Source: Adineta steineri (Eukaryota > Rotifera > Eurotatoria > Adinetida > Adinetidae). From it: a stretch of 64,000 bases of DNA. Position 1 is the stretch's first letter; the number at the start of each line of letters is the position of its first letter. The notes under the pieces are model-generated. The model was not told the DNA's origin. It was given only the letters and a program-made list of their open reading frames with translations, and searched no databases. The translations under genes were made by a program, and so were the position numbers. Where the stretch lies: NCBI GenBank assembly GCA_905250115.1, contig CAJNOI010000295.1, positions 1-64,000 on the forward strand. The letters run 5' to 3'. Below, piece after piece: positions 45,302-55,653 of this stretch.

Positions 45302-47775
45302 ATGAGTATAATTACAGAAGTTGAATTACAAAATTTTAGTTTTGATGCTGATAGTGTAAGTTACCGAGCTTCGCAAAAACCTGTGGATCAAACAATTTCT
45401 ATTAATGGTCAATCAGGTTCAAATGAATATGTCGACAGTAATGGTTTAGCTGGATATTGTGGATTCAGTGGCAGTAACGGTGGTAATGGTTGTAATGGAT
45501 CAGGTGGGAGTAATGGTTATTCTGGTGCAGATTCTCAAAATGCATTGATATTGTTAAATGGAACAGTTGAAGATTTTATTATGCAAGTAAAAACATCTAA
45601 TAGATTAAATAATTCGTATAAAAATTCTGGTGATATTAGCTGGCATCTTGGACGACCTTTTAATAATCTTAATTATGATTTTAAATTGGCTAGATCAAAT
45701 GGTATTATTCTGATGAAAGCTAATGGAGGTAATGGTGGCAATGGGGGTGATGGAGGCAATGGAGGTGATGGATATCATGGAATAGATGGTAGTTCTGGTG
45801 CAGATGGAGGGTGTGGAGGACGTGGAGGTAATGGCGGATGCGGTGGACACGGAGGAAATGCAGGCGCTGGTGGTCATGTCCAAGTTCAAAGTACAGATCC
45901 TCGATTATTTATGTTAATTGAAATAGATTGTCGGGCAGGAAAAAAAGGTCAAGGTGGTAGTAGTGGCGCAGGTGGTTCGGGTGGTAAGGGTGGTCGCGGT
46001 AGTTATGGTGAAACAGACGGTACATTTGGTAGAGATGGTCCTGGTGGTTGTGCAGGTAATAGGGGTAATAATGGTCGAGATGGTCTCGCTGCAAATAGTG
46101 GTTCAATTCAATATGCTGTAGTTGATATAGATGGAAACATTAGTAAAACAGGTCCTGATAAATATCATGTTAGTGTTTATGGTTATACTATTAATGATGA
46201 AAATAACGATGGAATCTATGAGCCAAATTCAAGTTTTTCTATTACAAATGTTGAATGGATAAATAATGGTGGAATGAATTTACCAAGTGGATCAATATTA
46301 TCATTTCCATCGACAGAATATATAACTACAGACATAAATGATATTAGTATATTACAAGACAATTCAATTAATCAAGCTGTAGTTGATTCTCATCAATTTC
46401 AATGTCATCTGAATGATTTAGATAGTGTTTCAATAAATGAACCCTATATAAAACGTGTTAATATAACATCAGAAGTAAAATTATTAAATCGTTTATTTAC
46501 TGGAAGTAAAGTTTCAACAACATTAACTTGTCAATATCCAATTCGAATAACAAAAACTGAAGGTCCAATATATTTAGGTCCTGGTGAACGATCGAGTGTT
46601 ATAATTAATTTTAAGAATATATCTACACGATCCTATGGTGAATGTTTAAATTCAGCTGGTTCAATCGAATTTAAACTTTCTACTCATTCTTCAATAAAAA
46701 TTTTACCTGCAAATGGTCAATATATTTATGAAATAAAATCTGATGGTTTGGGTTATTATAAAATCAATGAAGAAATTTCTCCACAATCAACAAAACGTAT
46801 TAAATTTGAAATTAAATTAGATGAAAATTCTTCTTATCATTATTTTAAACATTTATTTTGGGATATTGATTTATTGTTACGTAATAAATTAATTGAAAAA
46901 CGTCAAAATAAATTTCGAGTAGTTCCAATATTTCAACCAAATATTCATACAGATGTACTTTTAGTAACAAATTCTAAAGTTGGCCGAATTGAATATCTTG
47001 CATATCAAAATCTATTTCAATTATTTAAATATTCAAGTCAAACATGGGATATTGAACGATATGGTGTATTTCATAATCCTGAAATAAATTGGTTAAATAC
47101 AACTGATCTAATTATTTTTATTTATTTAAATCCTGAATCAACATTTAATATAATTCAATCACAATTATTTTTACAACATATGAAATCTTCCGAAAAATCT
47201 GGCTTTATTTCAATTGGTTCTAGTTTATCCAATGAATTTGATTTTGCTTTATTTGATTATAATAATTTACAGTTTTTAAATATTAAAGATCAAATGAAAT
47301 CAGAATCAACAAATTATCTTTGGAATGCATTTGGTTTTACACAACCTAATCAACAAGAATTAATTGATAAAGCGAATGAATGTCGAATAAATTATGAAAA
47401 ACAAAATGATCAACAATATTTATATCAAGTTGTTTTTGATAATACTGCTAATACAGCTTCGACAAGTTGTATGAAAGTTGTTTATGGTGCAAAATATATT
47501 TATACATCGACTTTAGATGCTCAAGTTGGTAATAGATTAATAATGATTCCTACTAATAATAATTCTTTATTAACTAGTTCTAATCTTCCATATACAATTC
47601 AAGCTGAATTAAATACAAATCAACAAAGATCACGTATTATTGAGAATGACATTGATTTAAATTCACATTTTGGTAGATTATTATGTGCTATTTTATTTTA
47701 TCAAGGTTTTGAAAAATCTTATAGGATACTTAGTGAACAAGGAGAATTATCAACATGTATATTTTCAATAACTCC
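45302..47775 (+). CDS. large Gly-rich N-terminal protein, 3' end cut by a LINE
   Basis: About 825 host residues in one exon from ATG at 45302. Residues about 35-75 and 135-265 are Gly-rich, with runs such as GGNGGNGGDGGNGG and GGCGGRGGNGGCGG, collagen- or matrix-like but without Gly-X-Y regularity. The rest is a large globular region (about 280-820) with beta-rich stretches and DVLLVTNSKVGRIEYLAYQN. It resembles uncharacterised proteins shared by bdelloids and fungi that I recall as DUF7932, without certainty. The frame runs on into retrotransposon sequence (PRRPLSGGLRAG) to a stop at 47827, so the native C-terminus is lost or replaced. Absence of introns over 2.4 kb is unusual for this window. 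Confidence 0.65.
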
Positions 47776-50700
47776 ACCTCGGAGACCGCTGTCCGGCGGG
47801 CTCCGTGCCGGTCACAAGTCCGGATAAAGGAGGAGTGTTGGACGGAAGGGGTGCAGATACCGCCGTCTGTAAAAAGAACAAGACGAAAGAAACCAACCAT
47901 GAACGATATCAGAGATAATTTATGCCGGCTCGGACGACGCCCGGTAAAACAAGGTCCGCGTCCTCTGTCGAGTGACCAGGGCAGAGTCGAAAAATTGGCG
48001 ACTGGAAAGAATTCATATACGACAAATAACACGCAAAAACTAAAACTTGCTAAAAATACTCTAACAGTAGGAACATGGAATGTGCAGACATTATGGGCTA
48101 CTGGCAAGCTAGAATTACTTCGAAATGAAATGAAGCGATTCAGATACGATATAATTGGCATTTCCGAAGTCCGTTGGACAGGAAAAGGTGAAACACCGAA
48201 AGGAGACTTCATCTGGTCAGGAGAAGAATCCTCACATATGAGGGGTGTGGGGTTCTTACTAAGCATTCAAGCCAAAAAGGCATTAATAGGATACAATCCA
48301 ATCAGCTCACGAATAATTTCGGCACGATTCGATGCAGCACCATTCAAAATGTCAGTAATACACGTATATGCACCAACTTCCTCATCTTCAGAAGAAGATA
48401 TTGAAGCATTCTACAACGATATTGAGGAAGTATTAACAAAGACAGATAAAAAGGATATACTTATTCTGACAGGAGATTGGAATGCTAAAATCGGCAATGA
48501 TAATACAGATTGGAAATCCGTAATGGGAAAATATGGTTATGGCGATAGAAACGATCGCGGGGAACGGCTCCTAGAATTTGCTACAGTGCACAATCTCTAC
48601 ATATGTAATACAAGATTTGAACATAAATCAAATCGAAAGTGGACGTGGGCATCACCAGATGGCATTCATAAAAATATGATTGACTTGATACTCATCCAGC
48701 GTAGATGGAAGACCTCGGTCATCAACTGTCGAACGTTTCAGAGTGCAGACATAAGCTCAGATCACTCACTAGTGTTGTGCAATATTAACTTGAAACTTAA
48801 GAGCCAGCACAACAAATCACAAAAGGGCTATAGAGTTGATGTGAACCGACTGAAAGATGAGAAAATCAAGCAATCATATAGCACCGCTCTAGCGAAACAG
48901 CTTAAAGAGATAGAGCCAACGTGCAGTCTGGAAGAGCATACCACAAAGATAGAGCAGGCTATCAAAACCACAACAGAGGCAACTGTACCAACCAAAAGAA
49001 TAACCAAAAAACCATGGATTTCTGAAGAAACACTAAAACTAGCTGATGAAAAACGCAAACTAAAACTGCTAAAAGACGTTTCCTCAGAATATACACAACA
49101 ATATAAAGATCTATGCAGGAAAGTTAAGAGAGCAGCAAGACAGGATAAAGAACATTGGATCCAAGGCCAATGCGAGCAAGCTGAAAGAGGTCTAAATATT
49201 GGGAATACAAGAGAAGCATATAGCCTCATAAAAATGCTACGAAAAGAATTTGTACCTAGATTAAATGTCATACGAAGTCAAGAGGGGACAATGTTACAGT
49301 CAAATGACGAAATTAAACAAAGGTGGACACAGTATTGCAGCAGTCTGTATAAAGATCCTGGAGGTGGGGATAGGACGGTGAAAGAGCTTGAAGACATTGC
49401 ACTTCCTGAAAACGAGGGCCCCCAAGATATCTTGTACTCAGAAGTACAAGCAGCGATAAGCTCATTAAAAAGAAATAAGAGTCCAGGATCAGACGGAATA
49501 ACAGCGGAAATGCTACAAGCTGGGGGCGAACCGCTAGCAAGACAAATCCACAAGCTCTGTAACAAAGTATGGCATGAGGGCACAATTCCAGAAGAATGGG
49601 GCAAATCTATATTGGTACCTATACCAAAGAAAGGAGACCTAAGTAATTGCTCAAATTATCGCACGATCTCTCTTATTAATCATACAGGAAAAGTACTCTT
49701 AATAGTACTGCTGAATAGATTAAAAAACCATCTGGATCCGTACCTCTCAGAAGAGCAGGCAGGATTCAGAAAAGACAGGAGTACCATATATCAAATATTA
49801 ACGCTTAGATTATTAGCTGAAAAGGCAAAAAGACAGGGCAAGAAAATATATAACTGCTTTATAGATTTTCAAAAAGCATTCGATACGATCAAACATAAAA
49901 TTATTTGGGCTATGCTAAAATCTTATGGTGTTGACACAAAGATGGTCACCTTGCTACAAAATATCTACGAAAAGTCACAGTCAGCTGTTCGTATTGGCAC
50001 AGACTATGGAGAGTGGTTTCGCACAGATTTGGGGACTAGACAAGGCGACCCTCTGTAACCACTCCTCTTCATCGCATATCTCGAGCGAGTAATGGATCAG
50101 GTGAGACAGAACACCTGCGGAATCAAGATTAGCGGAACAGTAATAAATAATCTAAGATTCGCCGATGATATTGACCTTATAGATGAAGACGTTAGCTCAC
50201 TTCAACGCCAAATAGAGCTAACTAAAACAGCTGCTGAACAAGCTGGACTGATCCTAAATATTAATAAAACCAAAACCATGGTATTTGGAGACAGGAATAT
50301 CGATAGCAGTGTCCAAGTAGCAGGAACCACCATAGAAAATGTGGAAAAATTTGAATATCTAGGCAGTCTGCTGACATGGGATAATAACTGTTCAGAGGAA
50401 ATAAACAGGAGAATAGGAAAAGCGACAGGTGCAATGGCTTCTTTGAGACACATATGGAATGGCAAGAAACTGACGTTAAAAAACAAACTCAGAGTCCTAA
50501 CCACATGTGTGTTCAGTGTCCTATGATACGCGTCCGAGACATGGACCTTAAAAGAAGCAGACAGGAAAAAACTATTGGCATTCGAAATGAAATGTTACCG
50601 ACGGGTTCTAAGAATTAGTTGGCAAGATATGGTACGAAACGAAGATATCAGGAAGAAGATATCAAAAGAAGAGACCATAATAGATATCATTAAAAAGAGA

Positions 50701-50963
50701 AAACTAAGGTTATTTGGCCACATCTGCAGAATGGACGACAATAGATTAATAAGATATCTAGTGTTTGGCAAAATGGAGGGCAAAACTAGACGAGGGCGTC
50801 CATGCAGAGAATGGTTGGATGACATAACAGAGTGGTGTCAACGCAGTGGATCGGAACTGTTCCATCTTGCGCAAGACCGACAGGCGTGGAAAAATCTGAT
50901 CCCGTAAAATGGTTGGCCCCAACGGGCGCTAAGCCTAAGGGACATGATGATGATGATGATGAT
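47776..50963 (+). mobile_element. non-LTR retrotransposon (RTE-like LINE), nearly full length
   Basis: A GC-richer block. One frame starts at about 47899 (MNDIRDNLCR). It encodes an APE-type endonuclease (GTWNVQTLW, GISEVRW, VIHVYAPTSS, LTGDWNAKIG, SDHSLVLCNI) and then a reverse transcriptase (SPGSDGITAEML, NYRTISLINH, EEQAGFRKDRST, FIDFQKAFDTI, TRQGDP, catalytic FADD). It ends with a C-terminal block (LRLFGHICRM, RRGRPCREWLDDITEW). Two stops interrupt it: TAA at 50056-50058 just after RQGDP, and TGA at 50524-50526. The 3' end is a short (ATG)n run rather than poly(A), as in RTE-clade elements. Stops show this copy is dead, but few changes suggest a recent insertion. Exact 5' end and target duplication are not determined. 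Confidence 0.88.
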
Positions 50964-52960
50964 CATACAAGTCAATGAACGAAGTCGTGGCAAACAACAA
51001 GCTAAGGTTGGAACACAGTCTAACGATTGAGTATTGAACACAAGATGTTCGACATTCGGAAATAATTCTCGTATTTGTTCGATGCATTCAGAATGGAATA
51101 GTTCTTTTTCGCCACGAAGATCGAGATACTGAACAGTAGGAAAAACTTGGAATATAGCTTTGCTCAGAACAGCCAATGCCTTTGGTGGTAGTCGAACAGT
51201 TCGAAGATTGGTAAAGATCGATAATTCTGTTCCTTTACAAAAGTGTCGCCCTTCGAAATGCTTAATTTCTAAACAGTTCACATGGCCTTTGAACCAATCG
51301 ACCATATACCGATCCATATTCTGACAATCAACATGTTCAACATAGTAAAAATAAGCGTCTTTCCTCTCATGAATTTGATTGGCCCACTCTCTCGTCAAAA
51401 TCATCGGATTTTGCAGGAACCTATCGCTTCTAACGGCTCCTGTCCAGAATTGGTAGGCATAGATATTGAAACTGGCTCGACCCAAACGCTCGATCGTTTC
51501 ACTCTGCTCTCTGACTTTCTTATGCTGGTTCAATTGGTATGTATGCTAAATGTAGAAAGAAAAAATGTCGAAAGGAAGAACGTCAAAAAAAAAATCAAAA
51601 TTGAAAAAAGTCGAAATGAAAAATATTGAACGGAAAAAATGTGGAATGAACAAAGAATCGTGTTTGATGTTGATAATGGAATACTTAATTTCAATGGGTG
51701 TAGATGTGGGTGTGGATGTGTGGGTCTGGGTGTAGATGTGGGTGGATGGGTGGGTGTGAGTATTTATCGTTTCTTAACCCACACCCAGACCCTAACTAGT
51801 CGACGTAACGATTTTAGACGAAGCCGAAAGAAAACACGAGAAAAATGATTAGAACAAACATCGATACTGGTCAATGACGACATCTAAGTATTTTCGACAT
51901 TTTACCTTTCGACGTTTAGCAAGCAAATCGATCAATTGCATAAGCATAAAGACAAAGTTCGTCTTCTTGACCCAAAATGGAGTTTTGAATGCATCTGTGA
52001 TTTGTACAACAGTTTCCGGATCTTGATGATGCCTCGTGGCATAGAGGCGTAGATGAACGAGTTTCGTCAGTGATGATGTGATCAGATCTTCCCAATTCTG
52101 TGCATTGAAAAGTTTATGAGGTGCAGTGACTTCCAATTGAAGTAAATCAGGCATTGCTTTCAGGTGATGTGCTAGAAGATCGAACTCGATCGGTTTTCTG
52201 TCGTCGACATGAACGATACAAGTCTTCATTATGGGCATCAGTGGGAACAGTTTGTTTTGATCGACGTCTCGCCAACGTCGAACACCATATTGTGCAGAAG
52301 TCAAACGAATATTGAGATATTTCAGATTCGGCATCAATCGTAATAGAAAACTGAAGTCACCAAAATTAATTTCTGGATCCGCAAAAGTGAAATATTCGAT
52401 GTTCGAAGGTTTTATTACATTATCAAAGAAATCGTATGGAAATCCGACATTAGTGGCAAAAGTCAGTTTTTTCACCGTTGGAAGTTGAAAGAACTGTGCG
52501 AAGTTCCAGTCATAGGAGCGGTATCGCTCTTCTGGTATGCCAACTATCTTCACTGCAAGTGTCTCAATGTGTGTTTCGACAAGTGAATCCAAAGCTTTTT
52601 ATATCATTATCGGATCGCACGTATTCAGATCCATATGAAAGTAAAGTCGACGAAGCTGTGGAAATGAACTAAATTTAGGGTAGGCATGTAAGAAAGCATA
52701 TATTTGTCCCGGTGTTTTATGCTCGGACAGTCCTAACTCTTCGATTCTACTTGAATAGGCGGGTAGTAGATTGAGACAAATAGCAAAATCATCTTTATGA
52801 CATCGGATGAAATCAAATTGGAAACGTTGGCATTGAAGAATCAATCTATCGATTCGTCGATTTAGTTGGAAAGCGAATGCATTCACAATATCGAGACCAT
52901 TGATGTGTTTCTCGAAGAGTTCCATAAGAATTTCGTTTGGAAGTTTTCAAACTTGGATAA
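50964..52960 (-). pseudogene. F-box/LRR-like gene, broken and truncated by the LINE
   Basis: Minus-strand remains: an F-box-like start LPNEILMELFEKHINGLD (about 52945), preceded in frame by TGA. An open stretch runs to 52599, TAA at 52599-52601, then the same frame continues to about 51849 (LVETHIETLAVKIVGIPEE, LMPNLKYLNIRL). After about 300 bp containing a GTGGG hairpin, another block runs from 51533 down (VDWFKGHVNCLEIKHFEG, VFPTVQYLDLRGEK) to LPRLRSLTCM, where the LINE 3' end begins. The usual C-terminal LRRs are missing. Two stops and the truncation indicate a dead copy. Confidence 0.7.
51695..51792. repeat. long GTGTGGGTGTGG hairpin
   Basis: An 80-nt G-rich arm with GGGTGTAGATGTGGGTGTGG and further TGTGGG-type units faces ACCCACACCCAGACCC. 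It lies inside the broken F-box/LRR gene. Confidence 0.7.
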
Positions 52961-53096
52961 CGACATCGTCAGTTACTAAATACAAAGAGTGATGCGATAA
53001 CTGAAGCGTCTTTTCTTTCCTCTGTAATTCACCTGAGTATGTCAATGATGTTGCTATTTTATTGGAAGATCGTGAAATCTGAAATAGAATCACCAT

Positions 53097-53116
53097 CTTG
53101 AGGGTGCGAGTGTAGT
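53097..53116. repeat. lone left arm of the hairpin group
   Basis: CTTGAGGGTGCGAGTGTAG without a complementary arm; close to the polyadenylation site of the deiodinase-like gene. Confidence 0.5.
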
Positions 53117-53126
53117 TAAGTATAGT

Positions 53127-53132
53127 TTTATT
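53127..53132 (-). terminator. polyadenylation signal AATAAA
   Basis: AATAAA on the minus strand, about 310 nt after the deiodinase stop and beyond the SECIS. This would place the SECIS inside the 3' UTR. Confidence 0.5.
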
Positions 53133-53262
53133 GTATTTTTGGCAAAGCATAGAAAACACAATCTATCTAATCAATGTACAATTGATTCTTTTTCTACCTT
53201 TGTTTTCTACTTCAGTCGGCATGTATTCGACAATTTTACGCGCTAAGAATTCCTCTAGAAAT

Positions 53263-53337
53263 TTAACATATTTTTATCAAACTTTGAACATTCACTAAAT
53301 GTGATTTTTGTTCATAGTTATCATTAGTTCATGTTAA
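53263..53337 (-). promoter_or_regulatory. SECIS element (selenocysteine insertion), form 2
   Basis: Minus-strand fold: helix I TTAACAT (53337-53331) with ATGTTAA (53269-53263). An internal loop follows, then the SECIS core ATGAT (53324-53320) facing TGAT (53279-53276), giving U-U, G-A, A-G, U-U. Helix II is AACT and TGAACA against TGTTCA and AGTT with one A-A mismatch. Four unpaired adenines (53308-53305) sit on the 5' side, 11 nt after ATGA, then a 4-bp mini-stem TCAC/GTGA with loop ATTTA. Every hallmark of a eukaryotic SECIS is present, about 107-180 nt after the stop codon. Confidence 0.88.
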
Positions 53338-53443
53338 AGCTCCATGTGTCGAGGAATGTCGAACAGATCCATATGAAATAGAAAACTAAGGTGGGGGCAA
53401 GAAAACAAATGTACTATTCATTTAAGTCATTTAAAAAAAAGTT

Positions 53444-54719
53444 TCAAATAGCTTGAGAACGTGATTGATAGAAGTTAGCAATCCAGTTGTCGATTTCCTT
53501 CATGTCATAGGTAAATGTTTCTTTATCGGGTTCTGCTTTCAACACTAATTTGCCATCATAAATGACAAAGAAGCGAAATGGCCATGATCCATAAGTAGTA
53601 TGAAAGGTGTTATCCATGTTGTCAACGAGCATCAACATTTCGAAGTTGAAGTTCTTTTTGAATTGTTGTGCATTATTAAGTCGTTCTGCTAGCGTTGTTG
53701 GTTGATCAATACATGAAATTGTCTTTCCTACAGGCCACTCATTTCGTGCATGTGCCTCAGCAATATAAATTGCTAAGAGGCGAATGCCGTTGGGCGCATG
53801 TGAGCGAACAAGCGCGCTACATATTAATTATGAACATAAAAGTGTGTCTACTTTAATTTTAACAAACAAAGAACTTACTTCATTCGCTCGACATTTGCCC
53901 GAAATGGAGGTCAGCTAGTTGACCCGGCCAATATTATCAATGGTTGACCAGATGACATTTGCGAAAATAAAGTAGTAAGATGACCATCTGTTGTATATAA
54001 ATCGACATCACGAGCACATTGACCTTGGTTAACTATTCCTTGTGTAATTTTGTTGTATTTGACTAAAAAAAATTAATTATCAAAAAATATTGTTACCTCA
54101 AAAGTTTGACTTTTGCTAAATATCTTCTGGTATTCTCAAATATTTTCGAACAATTTCTTACCATAGAAAGCGGCTTGAATAACGGGATCATTTGGAAAAC
54201 GATGTAAAGCAGTGCGTAGTGCATTGACATCATAATAGCCAAAATGTTCTACCACATGTTTTTGAATGAGATCGTGAACGAATCTACAAGTTCTCACCAA
54301 TCAATATATATGTATATTACAATGAAATAAAAAAGTGAAACTTACGTAACAGCACACTCGTCAGTATAGTACTGATCCATAATTTCTTGAATTGAATCCG
54401 ACAACCGAAGACGTGTTTCATATATGACCATTTCACGAACTGTTTCGATCGATGGTAGCTCTGTAGTCAATTTGACTGTATCAAAACCCAGATGGCCCGA
54501 CGTTGGAAAAAACATACGACACGTAGGTCGTGGACGTTGAGGTCGACGTGGTGGAGGAGGTTCATAACGTGGCAATGTAGGAAGAGAGTTTGGAATTGCT
54601 GGTCGATCATTGATGTTTGGTGGTGGTCCTTCGTTCGCTATTGCCGTAACTGTTTTCTCCGCAAGCTCAGCATAACGCTTTTTAAGCACGTCATCAGCTG
54701 ATGTCGTGGAGACATCCAT
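53444..54719 (-). CDS. iodothyronine-deiodinase-like selenoprotein
   Basis: Four exons on the minus strand (54346-54719, 54162-54283, 53879-54062, 53444-53816), all in frame, give 350 residues. The in-frame TGA at 53911-53913 (codon 216) lies in GSTS-Sec-PPF, exactly where deiodinases carry catalytic selenocysteine. After it come FRANVERM, LLAIYIAEAHARNEWP (with the conserved AEAHA histidine), MLVDNMDNTFHTTYGSWPFR and FVIYDGKLVLKAEP, matching the thioredoxin-like fold of the family. Vertebrate enzymes remove iodine from thyroid hormones with a thiol cofactor; the substrate here is unknown. Unlike them, this protein has no N-terminal membrane helix but a Pro-rich stretch (PPPPRRPQRPRP) and about 130 extra residues. 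A SECIS lies in the 3' UTR. Standard gene finders would split or truncate it at TGA. Confidence 0.9.
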
Positions 54720-54939
54720 TCTTCGTTGGTGTTTTTATGCAAATGTTAACTAAAAGAAAAACAACTCTTCTTTTTATTCGAGAACATGCATCGGCGGTAA
54801 GAAGAAAAATAAAAGTTGCGACAGAACGAGAAAGAAAAAAAACCCTGTTCTTGCATCATCTTATTGCAATATTTGCTAAGGTTGTTTTGAGCGTGTGAGC
54901 AGACAAATAACATTTCGAGGAATTCAAAGAAAAATAATC

Positions 54940-55002
54940 ACCTTGAGGATGTGGGTGTAGGTGAGAATCTCACCCACGCCCACATACACCCACTCTCAAG
55001 GT
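54940..55002. repeat. ACCTTGAG...CTCAAGGT hairpin, best-formed member
   Basis: Perfect 8-bp ends ACCTTGAG/CTCAAGGT, a GATGTGGGTGTAG arm facing ATACACCCACT, and a central GGTGAG-AAT-CTCACC. 63 nt in total, the clearest example of the group. Confidence 0.85.
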
Positions 55003-55440
55003 ATTGACGTGGATTACATATTGAGACTGTAATTCCCTGACGACTTTAACTTTGCCAGACTCGCAGTCACATCCTCGCCCACAGTTGTTTTTCTGTTCTC
55101 TTGCAGCGTTTGATAAATTTTCTCAAGCACACAAAAAAAAACAAGATAAGAAATTGTAACTTTCCAAGTAAAATTATTTATCATTATTAAATCAACACTC
55201 GCATACATGCTGTCTCACCAAAAATAAAAACAAATAATTAATCTTATGATGAATACAGCCAATACTGATGTTAGTAATGAAAATGAACATTCAGCTGCTG
55301 TCGTACTACAAAACTCGAGTCAATATGATATTCTGACGTCATTTTCCAGTACTTGAGATTTAGTATCGATGAATATTTGCAATGATACCAATCTAAATGG
55401 TGACTTATCTTGCAGTATCAGCTAGTACTCCACCATATAT

Positions 55441-55490
55441 TTGAGGTGTGGATATGAAGGAAGAAGTGACACCCACACCCACACCCTCTA
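55441..55490. repeat. TTGAGGTGTGG hairpin
   Basis: Left arm TTGAGGTGTGGATATG, right arm GACACCCACACCCACACCC ending TCTA. Right arm carries three CCCACA units. Confidence 0.7.
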
Positions 55491-55653
55491 GTATCTTCAA
55501 TAGATATGTTTTATTGGAAAAGGGAATTTCATATGAACATTTATTTGAGAATTAAACAATCTTGATTATGGAGAAAAAGAAACTGAGAGAAGATTATTAT
55601 TATTGATAGAATGAATATATGTCTTTGTGTTATTAGATAGACGAGTAATTGCT

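Larger units (their letters stand above)
54720..55653. other. intergenic with two hairpins
   Basis: Hairpins at 54940-55002 and 55441-55490. Short frames at 54701-54898 and 55014-55208 are not supported. Confidence 0.55.

Noticed and set aside
45695..46106. Minus-strand frames under the Gly-rich gene
   Set aside because: Shadow frames of Gly codons.
47730..48266. 178-codon minus-strand frame
   Set aside because: Antisense of the LINE endonuclease region.
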